DNA of 40,979 nucleotides, taken from the NCBI GenBank assembly GCA_964499425.1, contig CAZCLD010000007.1, forward strand, positions 1-40,979, written 5' to 3'. The position numbers and the translations under genes are program-made. This document shows positions 6,738 to 15,757 of the stretch, one piece after another (position 1 is the stretch's first letter; each line of letters starts with the position of its first letter). The notes under the pieces were generated by a model, which was not told where the DNA came from, made no database searches, and was given only the letters and a program-made list of their open reading frames with translations. The DNA comes from JAQBYK01 sp964499425 (GTDB lineage Bacteria > Patescibacteriota > Gracilibacteria > UBA1369 > LOWO2-01-FULL-3).

Positions 6738-7925
6738 ATGAGAGACAAATTAGACAAAATATTTTTGAACAAAATAACGGGAATCCCCATATTTTTTCTG
6801 GTGATATGGATTGTCTTTCAAACAGTCTTCACAGTAGGGCAAATCCCTATGGATCTCATTGATATATCTGTATACAAGCTGCAAAATTGGCTAACAGTAG
6901 CGTTACCTGAGAGCTTTTGGAGCTCCTTATTGATTGACGGTGTGATAGGGGGAGTTGGAGCAATGATTGTGTTTCTTCCATTAATAGTAATTTTATTCTT
7001 CTTCATCTCAATTCTTCAACAGAGTGGGTACTCAAGTCGAATTTCCTTTCTTTTTGAAGATTTCTTTAAGAAAATCGGTTTAAGTGGAAAGTCCATAGTC
7101 CCTATGTCTATGGGTTTTGGCTGCAATGTACCAGCGATAATGGCACTTAAGACCTTAGAAACCAAAAGGCAGAGAATCATTACCGCAATGATGATCCCGT
7201 TCTTAAGCTGCAGTGCAACATTGCCTATATACACACTTTTTATAGCAGCTTTTTTCGAAGAACAGTGGAGAGGAACAATATTATTTGGACTCTATGCGAT
7301 AGGAATCATACTCTCTGTTCTTACAGGATTAGGCTTAAACAAATTTCTGAAATCAGAGAGAATAACCAGTCGCTCAATCCTCCCAAAATACAAAATCCCT
7401 GAGGTAAAGAATATACTCATATCGATTTGGAAGACCACAAAGTCCTTTTTACTGAAGGCTGGGAAAATAATCCTTCCTTTTTCAATAATACTATGGTTGC
7501 TGTTCACATTCCCGGCTAATGAAGGCGCTCCAGCGCAGATAGAAGAGTCTTATGCGGCGCAAATAGGGATGGCAGTTGAACCAATATTCGAACCCATTGG
7601 ATTTGACTGGAGAATAAATACCGCTCTGTTTGGAGCATTGGGAGCAAAAGAAATATTTATTTCGACCCTTGGTATTTTCTATTCATTGGAAACAACTAGC
7701 GAGGACGGTTTAATAGAGGCGCTACAGAATGATCCCAGTATCACACCTCTAACAGCAGTACTCATCTTAGTGTTTATGCTCATATACTCTCCATGCATAC
7801 CAGTTATTGCAACGATGAAGGCACAGTTTGGCACGAAATGGGCCCTCATAACATTCATCTATCCAACAATACTTGCATGGGTGATCTGTTTTACGATATA
7901 TCAAACGACGACGCTACTCACTTAA
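6738..7925 (+). CDS. feoB: FeoB-type ferrous iron permease, membrane part only
   Basis: An inner-membrane Fe2+ transporter. The sequence matches the transmembrane half of FeoB: a first Gate segment (VIGGVGAMIVFLPLIVILFF), the signature SMGFGCNVPAIMALKTLETKR (near residue 125), SCSATLPIYTLF, the second Gate segment (GAKEIFISTLGIFYS) and the final YSPCIPVIATMK. The N-terminal GTPase domain (G1-G4 motifs, about 270 residues) is absent: the protein starts just before the first membrane helix, and no separate G domain or FeoA is visible nearby. A TTG codon at 6726 would add four residues, but it lies only 2 nt from the -10 box TGG-TATAAA (6718-6723), so the ATG at 6738 is preferred. The redox protein downstream has its own promoter. 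Confidence 0.85.
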   Translation: MRDKLDKIFLNKITGIPIFFLVIWIVFQTVFTVGQIPMDLIDISVYKLQNWLTVALPESFWSSLLIDGVIGGVGAMIVFLPLIVILFFFISILQQSGYSSRISFLFEDFFKKIGLSGKSIVPMSMGFGCNVPAIMALKTLETKRQRIITAMMIPFLSCSATLPIYTLFIAAFFEEQWRGTILFGLYAIGIILSVLTGLGLNKFLKSERITSRSILPKYKIPEVKNILISIWKTTKSFLLKAGKIILPFSIILWLLFTFPANEGAPAQIEESYAAQIGMAVEPIFEPIGFDWRINTALFGALGAKEIFISTLGIFYSLETTSEDGLIEALQNDPSITPLTAVLILVFMLIYSPCIPVIATMKAQFGTKWALITFIYPTILAWVICFTIYQTTTLLT

Positions 7926-7939
7926 AACTGCAATGATTA

Positions 7940-7973
7940 AGATCTTTCAAAAAGGAAAAAAAAGATCTACAAT
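7940..7973 (+). promoter_or_regulatory. Inverted repeat and leaderless -10 box before the thioredoxin-DsbD gene
   Basis: AGATCTTT at 7940-7947 is the reverse complement of AAAGATCT at 7961-7968, whose end overlaps the -10 box TACAAT (7968-7973). Exactly 6 nt separate this box from the ATG at 7980. The repeat lies where a repressor would block the promoter, or it may be the feoB terminator (feoB ends at 7925). Confidence 0.5.
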
Positions 7974-7979
7974 CACAAC

Positions 7980-9218
7980 ATGAAACGAATACTAACCTCC
8001 TTCCTAGTACTCATATGGCTTCTGAGTGGAGTAGGGACAATCAATCAGGCACTAGCGCAAACTGATGTTGTTAATATCTCAGTCCTTGAACGCAATGATT
8101 GTGCCCATTGCATAGAGGAGAAAGAGTTTTTAACTGAACTCGAGGAGACCAGAAATGATATTAACGTCACTTATTTGGATATTTATGAAGAAGAAAATAG
8201 AACGTTATTCAACGAAGTCGCTGAGCTAGAAGGTCTGTCCAAATCAACGCCCATCACACTTATTGGAGATACAATCATTCAGGGTTTTGATACCGCAGAG
8301 ACTACCGGGAAAACATTTCTAAGCATAATTGACTCAACGCTTGAGAACCTTCCAGAGGAACACAAGGATCTGACATTCGAAAAATTCCTGGAAATTGGAG
8401 GAACCCACAATATCCATACAGCAGAAGGTGGGACCTGTGGCGAAGATTCTGATGGATGTGTCCTCACAAAAACTCCAATATACGTAAAAATACCTTTTTA
8501 TGGCGCAGTAGATGTGCAGCAATACGCTCTGCCAAGTATGTCTCTAGTTTTGGGGCTCATTGACGGTTTCAATCCCTGTGCTATGTGGGCACTCGTCACC
8601 TTCATTTTGATATTGATGCATGTGGGAGATAGAAAGAGAATGTGGCAGCTTGTGGGCCTTTTTCTCGTTGCCCAGGCTATCATGTATTATCTCATTCTGA
8701 ATGTATGGCTTACTGTTTGGGATTTTGTTGGTCTGGACAATATTGTCACGCCAATAATAGGAGTGGTAGCAGTTAGTGCTGGACTTTACTTCCTCTACAA
8801 ATTTTTCACTTACAAAGGAGTCTGCACAGTTACTAACGCTCAAGAACGCAAAGAAACCAAAACCAAAATGCAGCGCTTGGCAACGGGGCCATTCACTTTT
8901 GCGGTAATACTGGGGATCCTTGGAATGGCACTTTCCATAAATATTATCGAATTTGCGTGCTCCATCGGAATTCCGCAAACTTTTACGAAAGTACTAGACT
9001 TAAATCCAATTGGCGCCCTGGAAAAGCAAATGTATATGGGACTCTACATGCTCATGTATATGATCGATGATGTGGTTGTGTTTGCGGTTGCACTAATAAG
9101 CATGGAAAAGATTGGGCTTACTACAAAATACGCAAATTACAGTAGCCTGATCGGGGGAGTATTAATGCTACTCCTCGGATTAATCATGCTAATAAGACCT
9201 GAGATTTTGATATTCTAG
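7980..9218 (+). CDS. Membrane thiol-disulfide protein: thioredoxin fold plus DsbD/CcdA channel
   Basis: Residues 1-27 are a signal peptide (ending NQALAQ). An exported thioredoxin/glutaredoxin-like domain follows (about 30-125) with the redox pair CAHC in NDCAHCIEEKEF and the cis-proline region STPITLIG. A Cys-rich linker (TCGEDSDGC) leads to a DsbD/CcdA-type membrane domain of about six helices (185-412), with the two expected cysteines in GFNPCAMWALV and IEFACSIGIPQ. Proteins of this kind pass electrons from cytoplasmic thioredoxin across the membrane to reduce exported disulfides. Here the receiving domain is fused in front of the channel. It follows feoB, so a link to keeping iron or thiols reduced is possible but unproven. 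The stop overlaps that of the convergent neighbour. Confidence 0.85.
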   Translation: MKRILTSFLVLIWLLSGVGTINQALAQTDVVNISVLERNDCAHCIEEKEFLTELEETRNDINVTYLDIYEEENRTLFNEVAELEGLSKSTPITLIGDTIIQGFDTAETTGKTFLSIIDSTLENLPEEHKDLTFEKFLEIGGTHNIHTAEGGTCGEDSDGCVLTKTPIYVKIPFYGAVDVQQYALPSMSLVLGLIDGFNPCAMWALVTFILILMHVGDRKRMWQLVGLFLVAQAIMYYLILNVWLTVWDFVGLDNIVTPIIGVVAVSAGLYFLYKFFTYKGVCTVTNAQERKETKTKMQRLATGPFTFAVILGILGMALSINIIEFACSIGIPQTFTKVLDLNPIGALEKQMYMGLYMLMYMIDDVVVFAVALISMEKIGLTTKYANYSSLIGGVLMLLLGLIMLIRPEILIF

Positions 9219-9493
9219 TTTTCAACCACTTCTTCCACATCGACCTCTTCTGTGTCAGTTTCTTCAGTCTCAACAACTTCTTTAGCCGCCTTTTTAAAGT
9301 GACAAAACCCTTTTCCATCGTAATCTCCCTTTGAAAACAATAGGGCCGAGAGAGCAGTCCCTAGCAAACCAAGCACCAAAAGGCCTACGACCCATTTTTT
9401 CAAGGCCTTCTTGTCAAGTTTAGAAGCCCACACAACAAAGAGAATTACACCGAGCAGCAGAAGCAACCATGAAATTTTGTAAGCAATCCACAT
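9215..9493 (-). CDS. Small two-helix membrane protein with acidic tail
   Basis: 92 aa. Two hydrophobic helices (about 5-24 and 34-53) are separated by a basic loop (KLDKKALKKW). A short linker with one Cys leads to a strongly acidic tail (EETDTEEVDVEEVVEN). The family is not recognised. Positive residues between the helices suggest that the loop is cytoplasmic and both ends are outside. The ATG at 9493 follows an extended -10 box (TGG-TATAAA) by 18 nt. The TAG stop shares a CTAG palindrome with the stop of the convergent thioredoxin-DsbD gene. Confidence 0.65.
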   Translation of the reverse strand: MWIAYKISWLLLLLGVILFVVWASKLDKKALKKWVVGLLVLGLLGTALSALLFSKGDYDGKGFCHFKKAAKEVVETEETDTEEVDVEEVVEN

Positions 9494-9564
9494 AGGAATA
9501 TGGTTAAGAAATTTATACCATCATAGAGGTACCTGCAAAAATATGCAAAATCCCCGCTTTTTAC

Positions 9565-9573
9565 TGGTATAAT
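9565..9573 (+). promoter_or_regulatory. Leaderless extended -10 box of the Cys-rich gene
   Basis: TGG-TATAAT ends at 9573, and CCAACC (6 nt) separates it from the ATG at 9580. There is no -35 match at 17 bp, as expected for an extended -10 promoter. Confidence 0.7.
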
Positions 9574-9579
9574 CCAACC

Positions 9580-11226
9580 ATGAGAAATACTTGCCAAATA
9601 ACAGGTCAGGAATTCGATATTTCAGAGAAGGAAATGAACCTATGCAAAAAAATGGGGGTCCCATTGCCAGAGCTGTCACCTGAGGAAATACTACGACAAC
9701 TAGCTGCTAGCAGAAACGAATGGACCCTATACAAAAGAAAATGCGATGCAACTGATGAAACAATCATTAGCGCCTATCCACCAAATTCTCCTTTTAAAGT
9801 GTATAAGAATGAATATTGGTGGGGTGATGGATGGAATGCACTTGATTACGGCCGTAACTACGATTTCAGCAAACCTTTTTTCGAACAATATCTCCAACTC
9901 CAGAGGGTTGTCCCCAGAGAAGGGACTTCTGTATTCCGAAGTGAAAACTGTGCATATAATGGACATGTACGCGAATCCCGCAACAGCTACCTTAACGCTC
10001 TCGCATACCGTAGTGAGGACATCTACTACTCATATTGGATGACTTATGACAAGGATTGCATCGATTGCTATCTCCTTAGGAATTGCGAGCTATGCTATTG
10101 GTGTATTGACTGTGCAGATTGTTATAATTGCATAGTTTTACAAGAAGGAACAAATTGTAGTGATTGCCATTTCTCATTTCAAATGAGGGGTAGCAAAAAT
10201 TGCCTCTTTTGCACGAATTTGGTTGGAAAGGAATATCACATTTTCAATAAACCAGTTAGTAGAGAGGAATTTGAAAAAAAGAAAAAGGAGATATTAAACG
10301 GTTCATACAGTTCATTCCTGAAGGCTATGGAGGAATTTGAAAGGATAAAGTTAGAGACAATTCACCGATTTACACACAGCATCAATCTAGAGAATTCCAC
10401 TGCTGATCATTCGGCAGATCTCAAAAATTGCTCTGACTGTTTCGAGGCATTCACATCTGAGGACTGCATTCATGCTCTTTCTACAGAGGATTCTCGCGAT
10501 ATCCACAATTGTTTTTCTGCAGGATGGCCAGGATGCGACAGGGTCTTTACTTCAGCGGTAACAAGGGGATCAACCGAAATCGCATATTGCACTTACACAT
10601 TCTTTTCGAGCAATCTCAGGTATTGCGACAGCTCGAACGAAGTGCATAACAGTTTCGGATGTATTGGCCTACAACATAAGCGCAATTGCATTCTTAATAA
10701 ACAGTATTCCAAGGATGAATATGATGAATTGCTACCTCGAATCATTGAACACATGAAATCAACTGGAGAGTGGGGGCATTTCTTTTCATCTGCGATCTCG
10801 CCTTACGCATATAACGAATCTGCAGCTCAGGATTACCTGCCGTTATCTGAAAGTGAAGCAAAGACTCTTGGTTATAGATGGCTTGCGAAAGACAAAAAAG
10901 ATTACATAAAACCTTCGGTTCTTGAGATCCCGGACAGCGTACACGACCTAGAGGCAGGTTTTACTAAGGAAATTCTTGCCTGTGAAGGTTGTAGCAAGAA
11001 TTACAGAGTCCATCCTCGAGAGCTTGATTTTTATAAGAGACAAGGCATCGGAATCCCTAGATTCTGCCACATCTGCCGTCACAGAAGGCGTTTCAAAACA
11101 CGTAATCCACTAAAACTCTTCAAAAGGACCTGCAAAAACTGCCAAAAAGAAATTAAAAGCAGTTATTCACCGGAAAGAACTGAGGCGGTTTATTGTAAAA
11201 AATGCTACTTGGAAGAAATCGACTAA
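9580..11226 (+). CDS. Cys-rich multi-zinc-ribbon protein
   Basis: 548 aa with 33 cysteines, no signal peptide and no membrane segment. The N terminus has a zinc-ribbon-like unit (CQITGQEF, MGVPLP, LYKRKC) followed by the aromatic stretch YWWGDGWNALDYGRNYDFSKP. Residues about 150-210 and 285-375 carry repeated CxxC and NC/DC steps (KDCIDC, NCELCYWCIDCADCYNC, NCSDC, NCLFC), spaced like rungs of a repeating beta structure. Near the C terminus, CEGC with CHICRHRRR looks like the probable zinc-ribbon family zf-trcl, and CKNC with CKKC forms another ribbon. Similar proteins occur as uncharacterised proteins in CPR genomes. Metal or nucleic-acid binding is likely from the motifs, but the function is unknown. 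It is a single gene with its own leaderless promoter. Confidence 0.75.
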   Translation: MRNTCQITGQEFDISEKEMNLCKKMGVPLPELSPEEILRQLAASRNEWTLYKRKCDATDETIISAYPPNSPFKVYKNEYWWGDGWNALDYGRNYDFSKPFFEQYLQLQRVVPREGTSVFRSENCAYNGHVRESRNSYLNALAYRSEDIYYSYWMTYDKDCIDCYLLRNCELCYWCIDCADCYNCIVLQEGTNCSDCHFSFQMRGSKNCLFCTNLVGKEYHIFNKPVSREEFEKKKKEILNGSYSSFLKAMEEFERIKLETIHRFTHSINLENSTADHSADLKNCSDCFEAFTSEDCIHALSTEDSRDIHNCFSAGWPGCDRVFTSAVTRGSTEIAYCTYTFFSSNLRYCDSSNEVHNSFGCIGLQHKRNCILNKQYSKDEYDELLPRIIEHMKSTGEWGHFFSSAISPYAYNESAAQDYLPLSESEAKTLGYRWLAKDKKDYIKPSVLEIPDSVHDLEAGFTKEILACEGCSKNYRVHPRELDFYKRQGIGIPRFCHICRHRRRFKTRNPLKLFKRTCKNCQKEIKSSYSPERTEAVYCKKCYLEEID

Positions 11227-11252
11227 AGGGGCTTCTAGAAGGGGCAATTTTG

Positions 11253-11261
11253 TGATATACT
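11253..11261 (+). promoter_or_regulatory. Extended -10 promoter of the GDPD-like gene
   Basis: TGA-TATACT at 11253-11261 predicts a start near 11268, 17 nt before an ATG at 11285 and 57 nt before the ATG at 11325. Confidence 0.55.
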
Positions 11262-11324
11262 AAAGAACCATTAAGTGTTTTAAGATGGGTGTAGAAGAAG
11301 TCGAAGGTAGAGGGGCGTCAGCAG

Positions 11325-12980
11325 ATGGGGGGGGCAGAAGAAAAAGAACGAAGGCCATCTCCTGAAATAACAGGTGCCCAAAAAGAAATTAGGCAACAGG
11401 TCTTTGAGGACGTCCTGAAAAACGAGGGAATATTACCTGGAAAATGGGAAGAAAAATTCCCTGGAAAAGATGGACTAAAGATAGATTTGAGAGAAGATTA
11501 CTCTGAGCTGCAAGAAGCAGAAATCGATGCAATAAGAGAAGGAGCATCAAGAGCATATGAAGTGGTATTGGAGGAGAAAAGACTCGTGCAAATGTTAAGG
11601 GATGAGTTAGGGCAAATTCAAGATAATGGATTCAGAGACGGATTGCTCGAAGAATTGCAGATACCAGCCGAAGAAGCGGCAATTTTTGTAAGAGAAATCC
11701 CCAAGTTGATAGATGTATTGGAAAAACCTTCTCCGGAACTATTCGAATTCAAACTTGATGTTGATGAATACAAAAGCCAAATGGCTGAGCACTTATCAAG
11801 TCTGAGGAAGAGCTTTGAAGGTGAGGATATTTTAAAAATAACTCAAAGGATTATAGAAGCGGATACTCTTCTCGCTCTGAAATTATTGGATAACGTTCGG
11901 AAAAATCCAGTGCTATCTCATCGTGAGAGAGGCGCTGTGGAAGGTGGGGATGAAGCTTCCTACGAGGCCTTAAAAGCTGCTCTAGAAGCAGATGCGGCTG
12001 AAATAGAATTTGATATAAGGATGAGTAAGGATTTCACACCTATTATTCAGCATAATGCGACTTTGGGTGACTCCGCAGAGAAAGGGCAACGAATTAGGGA
12101 TCTTACTGACAAGGAATTAGCAGGAAAGAAATTGAAACACGGAGGTAGCATAGCCACACTCAAGCAATTTTTTGCGCTAGTGGAAGAGACTGGTAATAAG
12201 ACGACGAAAATAAATATAGATATCAAGGACTACGATGAATATATGCTCGATGAAGTTGTGAATCTAATTCAGGCGAGCGGATTACAGCATAGGGTAGTCA
12301 TTGTTTCTTGGCTGCCACAGGCTCTACAATACATTTACGAAAAAATGCCAACACTCGAGTATAGCTTGTCTTATCCGGTTGTAGGGGAGTTCACCAGATT
12401 CATTTTTAACTTCATTCAACATTTACGTGGTGACGCGGCATTTAATATGCTGGGATCTCAATGGATCGCGACATTCTTCGCAGAAGAGCGAGTAAAAAGT
12501 ATGGAAAAAGGGCAAGAAACAATTTCAGGGGCGGCAAGCGAAACCATTGAAAATCCATTGATAGTAAATCCAGAGCTCGATCACAGAGAGCTAAAGGAAA
12601 AAGCTCTAAATGCTCATGAGGATCTGACGGGTAGACACCCTTTTCCTGCAAGTGGACATCACATAGTAGAAACTCCTGCTATGACAAAAATGAAGAGAAT
12701 TCTGAAAAATGGCAGTATAAACCTTCTATCTACAAAGGAATTTAAAGGAATAGCCGCGGCAATGAAGCTAGCAGTAAATCCACAACGCACAGTGATCAAG
12801 TTTGCAGAAAAGTGCGCGCAAGCAGGAATAAAAGTAAATGTTTTCGACTTAATAGATCCAGATAAAATTTCAGATTGGCATAAGAAGTTGCAGGAAGCAG
12901 GAATACAAGGTGGTTCGGTATATTCCAGTAACTTCCGAACTGTTCCTAAGCTAAAATTAAGAGGGCAAACTGACTCCTAG
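11325..12980 (+). CDS. GDPD-like phosphodiesterase with helical N-terminal region
   Basis: 551 aa, cytoplasmic. Residues about 1-190 are charged and helical and are not recognised. About 197-370 match the glycerophosphodiester phosphodiesterase TIM barrel: catalytic HR (SHRERG, 199-200), the metal-binding E-x-D (EIEFDIR, 228/230), second catalytic His (IIQHNATLGD, His243) and the conserved INIDIK strand (about 297-301). The usual HD after the second His is HN here. The enzyme family hydrolyses glycerophosphodiesters to glycerol 3-phosphate and an alcohol. The C-terminal 150 residues are unassigned. The start is ambiguous: an ATG at 11285 lies in another frame and would read into this one if the G8 run (11327-11334) had seven Gs. 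The gene meets the 926-aa gene tail to tail. Confidence 0.7.
   Translation: MGGAEEKERRPSPEITGAQKEIRQQVFEDVLKNEGILPGKWEEKFPGKDGLKIDLREDYSELQEAEIDAIREGASRAYEVVLEEKRLVQMLRDELGQIQDNGFRDGLLEELQIPAEEAAIFVREIPKLIDVLEKPSPELFEFKLDVDEYKSQMAEHLSSLRKSFEGEDILKITQRIIEADTLLALKLLDNVRKNPVLSHRERGAVEGGDEASYEALKAALEADAAEIEFDIRMSKDFTPIIQHNATLGDSAEKGQRIRDLTDKELAGKKLKHGGSIATLKQFFALVEETGNKTTKINIDIKDYDEYMLDEVVNLIQASGLQHRVVIVSWLPQALQYIYEKMPTLEYSLSYPVVGEFTRFIFNFIQHLRGDAAFNMLGSQWIATFFAEERVKSMEKGQETISGAASETIENPLIVNPELDHRELKEKALNAHEDLTGRHPFPASGHHIVETPAMTKMKRILKNGSINLLSTKEFKGIAAAMKLAVNPQRTVIKFAEKCAQAGIKVNVFDLIDPDKISDWHKKLQEAGIQGGSVYSSNFRTVPKLKLRGQTDS
11327..11334 (+). repeat. G8 homopolymer at the 5' end of the GDPD-like gene
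   Basis: Eight Gs directly follow the AT of the ATG at 11325. With eight, translation from the upstream ATG at 11285 ends after 26 codons at 11363-11365. With seven, it continues into the GDPD-like frame (giving ADGGAEEKERR). Confidence 0.6.
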
Positions 12981-15757
12981 GCCTCATGCTCATCGGATTT
13001 TGCATTTAGCATGGCAAGTTGGCCAGCACCGGTTAGGTGGGATTTTACCAATCTATCAACTTCTCCTACTAATTCTGGTTTTCCCATTTTGCCTGCTATT
13101 GCGTCTACGATTGCACCTATGGAAGAGGCTTCAGCAATGATATTCTCTCTTTTCAGAGAGACGTCGGGAGGTAAACCCCATTCAATTTCAACTAAAAAGT
13201 CCGCTACACTATTGTTATAACGATCGCAGAGGTGGTTTTTGTAGTTTTCCATTGCATATGCAAATAGTGCTTTTTCTTTTTCTCCAAATCTATCTCCTAG
13301 CTCTTCAGTCACCATTTTCTCAATTTCATTTTGTAAAGCAGCAAAAACATAGCATATCTCTCTAACTTCAGGATTTTTGAAGTATATGCTTGCTTTATCA
13401 TGCAATTCGGATTCTGAAAGTGTGGCTAATTCTTCGAGTGGACCAATTGCAGCCTGGAGCTTTGCGAGCTCTTCTTCATCAACCCTATAGGATTCTTGTG
13501 GTCTATAGCCGGCTATAGCACCAAATGTTCTCTTGGCCGAAGCATTTAGCTCTAGACCGAGATACCTCTCATCAAAAAGGAGCTCATCGATAATTTTTGC
13601 GAAATGAGGAACGTTTTCAAAAAATTTCTTATCGCTTTTGTATCCAGCGATCATCAAGATAGCCATTTCTAATCCCTCTCTTTTGTGTTCATCATCTTTA
13701 TATTCTTCCAAATATCCTCTAAGAACAGCTTCTAGCCTTTTAAGTTGGGATCTGTCTTTGTCCTTTCCTGCAATTTGCTCAAATAAGCCATCTTTGGCAC
13801 CCCCATAAAAACCAGTGATGGCTGCCTCTATAATATCAGGATTTTCCATGGCAATCTGGAGAAGAGGATCCTGTGGTAACTGCTCTCCAGCAACTTTTGT
13901 GATTAGTCCACGTAAAGTTTGCCAATCCCTTTTAAGCTTTTCTTCAGCATTAGGGTCGAGCAGATACTCACGAATGTTTTCTACCAAACAAAGAACAACA
14001 ATATTGTAATTCCCAAATCTCTCCTTATCCTTTGTGACTAAACCTTCAACCTTTGAAAGAATTCTGTCGATTTTTTGATACTGAACGCTAGTCTTCATTT
14101 GTTCACGTTGTGGACTCGTTGATGTCGAAGTAGGGAGTATTATTCCCAGCAAAGAGTCTATCTCTTCAGATCCAAGGCCTTCTGCGATGGTATCCTCTGT
14201 CAATTTTGCACCATGCTTGTCCATCACAGTCTTGATGGATTGACGGATAGCTGGAGCAGCTTTCATTAATTCATCGTCGTTGTAAACCCGGATTAGGATC
14301 TGAGTTGCAAATTGGAGTCCAATAACCAGGGCAGGATTACTCTTATTCTCGTCTCTTAGACGAAGCATGAGGAAGGTTAGAGCCCGCAAACGTTCGAAGG
14401 AATACCTGCCACTCTTTCTGGATTCCGCTACTGATTCTGGATTTCTATTCATAATCACCGTTAAACTATCCATGTTGCCCACATCTTCAATGCTATCTAC
14501 CATTGCTCGAATAGTGTCACAGGCAATTTCAAAATCACTGCCTAAAACGATATTGACTCCGGGAAATGCATTTAGAGTGGAGACTCCTGCTTTAATGATA
14601 GAAATCCCGAGGGTCGCTGTATTTGCAACATCCTCAACATCATCAAAAGCATTTGCCAACTCCCTTCGAATAAGTAACAGCCCTTTCTTTGCAGCTAATC
14701 TCATTAAACTGTAATCTGTCATTTCAGCAATTTCTTTGAAAAGCGGCTTGATAACGTAAACAGCACACAAATTTAAAACTGCTTCTTGTACCGGATTCGC
14801 GCGCATAGCTTCACCTTCCATTTCTTCTAAGCTGCTATTTAGTTCCGCCAGGACTTCTGCTGGGAGCTCTTGTTCCTCTATTGGCAACATGAAACTTTCA
14901 CCTGTAATAATGCTATCACTGCCTTTGACAAAGGCCATTTCCCCTTCAGTAGCTTCAGGCATCGCGACCTTTTCATCTAGTCTTTCAGAAAGTGTTAATA
15001 GGGGGTCAATGTTAATGTCTTCTTCTCCTTCTTCCACCTCTTTCTCTTCGGCGGGTTTTTCGCCCCTTCCGCCTCCCCCCATAACGATCGCCTTATCAAG
15101 AACTTCCGCTATCTTATCCTCCATTTCGGAGCTTAGTTTTTTACCTTTTGTCTTTTGCTTTATATATTTATAAAGTTCAGCATAAAGAGAATTCTCAATG
15201 TATTCAGCAAAATCTGCATTGGCAGAAATTTCAGCGATTTCAAGAGTTTTTTCCTCAATTTTGGCTACTATCTTGTCTATATCTCTAGGTCGAGAATACT
15301 TTCCTCTGCGAATGGTTCTTTCTAGGAAATCCACGATTAATTGTCCGTGGGTTTCCCATTCTTCCGCAAAGCGTTCAGGAACCGCTACTTGAGCAATCTC
15401 TGCACCTAAGGCTTCTTCAATCGTGATTTTCCCGTTAATAGCATCTCTATAGGCATCAAGAGCCCTGAAGTAGTCTTCTCCAAGGGTTTCATCGATATTT
15501 AGACCATATCCCCTGAGAATTTTGATTAATCGGTCAATTTCGTCCAGATGGGCTCTGGCCTTTTCAAGCTGATGTTTGCGGACATCCTGAATTAGGAGTT
15601 CTCCCTCTGCATTAAGCGCTCTAAGCGCACGCTCTCCCTCATTGCGTATTTCAGCTTTTGTTTTTGGTTTTACGATTTTATCCAAATGAGCAACTGCCTT
15701 TTCAAACTGACGTTTACGAGCTGCTGATTTGGGTGTACCTCTAGGGTTATCGGACAT
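12977..15757 (-). CDS. Large helical protein of unknown function (926 aa)
   Basis: The longest protein in the window. It has no signal peptide or clear membrane segment. The composition (E, A, K, L, D) and pattern indicate an almost fully helical cytoplasmic protein, perhaps made of helical repeats. An N-terminal basic segment (residues 1-30) contains QFEKAVAHLDKI, and a related QLEKARAHLDEI appears near residue 63, an internal repeat. A low-complexity acidic break (EEKEVEEGEEDINID, near 240) precedes the main body. No family is recognised. The start codon lies inside the end of the 43-aa ORF at 15747-15878 (11-nt overlap), so translation is probably coupled. The end overlaps the GDPD-like gene in a CTAG palindrome. 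Confidence 0.7.
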   Translation of the reverse strand: MSDNPRGTPKSAARKRQFEKAVAHLDKIVKPKTKAEIRNEGERALRALNAEGELLIQDVRKHQLEKARAHLDEIDRLIKILRGYGLNIDETLGEDYFRALDAYRDAINGKITIEEALGAEIAQVAVPERFAEEWETHGQLIVDFLERTIRRGKYSRPRDIDKIVAKIEEKTLEIAEISANADFAEYIENSLYAELYKYIKQKTKGKKLSSEMEDKIAEVLDKAIVMGGGGRGEKPAEEKEVEEGEEDINIDPLLTLSERLDEKVAMPEATEGEMAFVKGSDSIITGESFMLPIEEQELPAEVLAELNSSLEEMEGEAMRANPVQEAVLNLCAVYVIKPLFKEIAEMTDYSLMRLAAKKGLLLIRRELANAFDDVEDVANTATLGISIIKAGVSTLNAFPGVNIVLGSDFEIACDTIRAMVDSIEDVGNMDSLTVIMNRNPESVAESRKSGRYSFERLRALTFLMLRLRDENKSNPALVIGLQFATQILIRVYNDDELMKAAPAIRQSIKTVMDKHGAKLTEDTIAEGLGSEEIDSLLGIILPTSTSTSPQREQMKTSVQYQKIDRILSKVEGLVTKDKERFGNYNIVVLCLVENIREYLLDPNAEEKLKRDWQTLRGLITKVAGEQLPQDPLLQIAMENPDIIEAAITGFYGGAKDGLFEQIAGKDKDRSQLKRLEAVLRGYLEEYKDDEHKREGLEMAILMIAGYKSDKKFFENVPHFAKIIDELLFDERYLGLELNASAKRTFGAIAGYRPQESYRVDEEELAKLQAAIGPLEELATLSESELHDKASIYFKNPEVREICYVFAALQNEIEKMVTEELGDRFGEKEKALFAYAMENYKNHLCDRYNNSVADFLVEIEWGLPPDVSLKRENIIAEASSIGAIVDAIAGKMGKPELVGEVDRLVKSHLTGAGQLAMLNAKSDEHEA

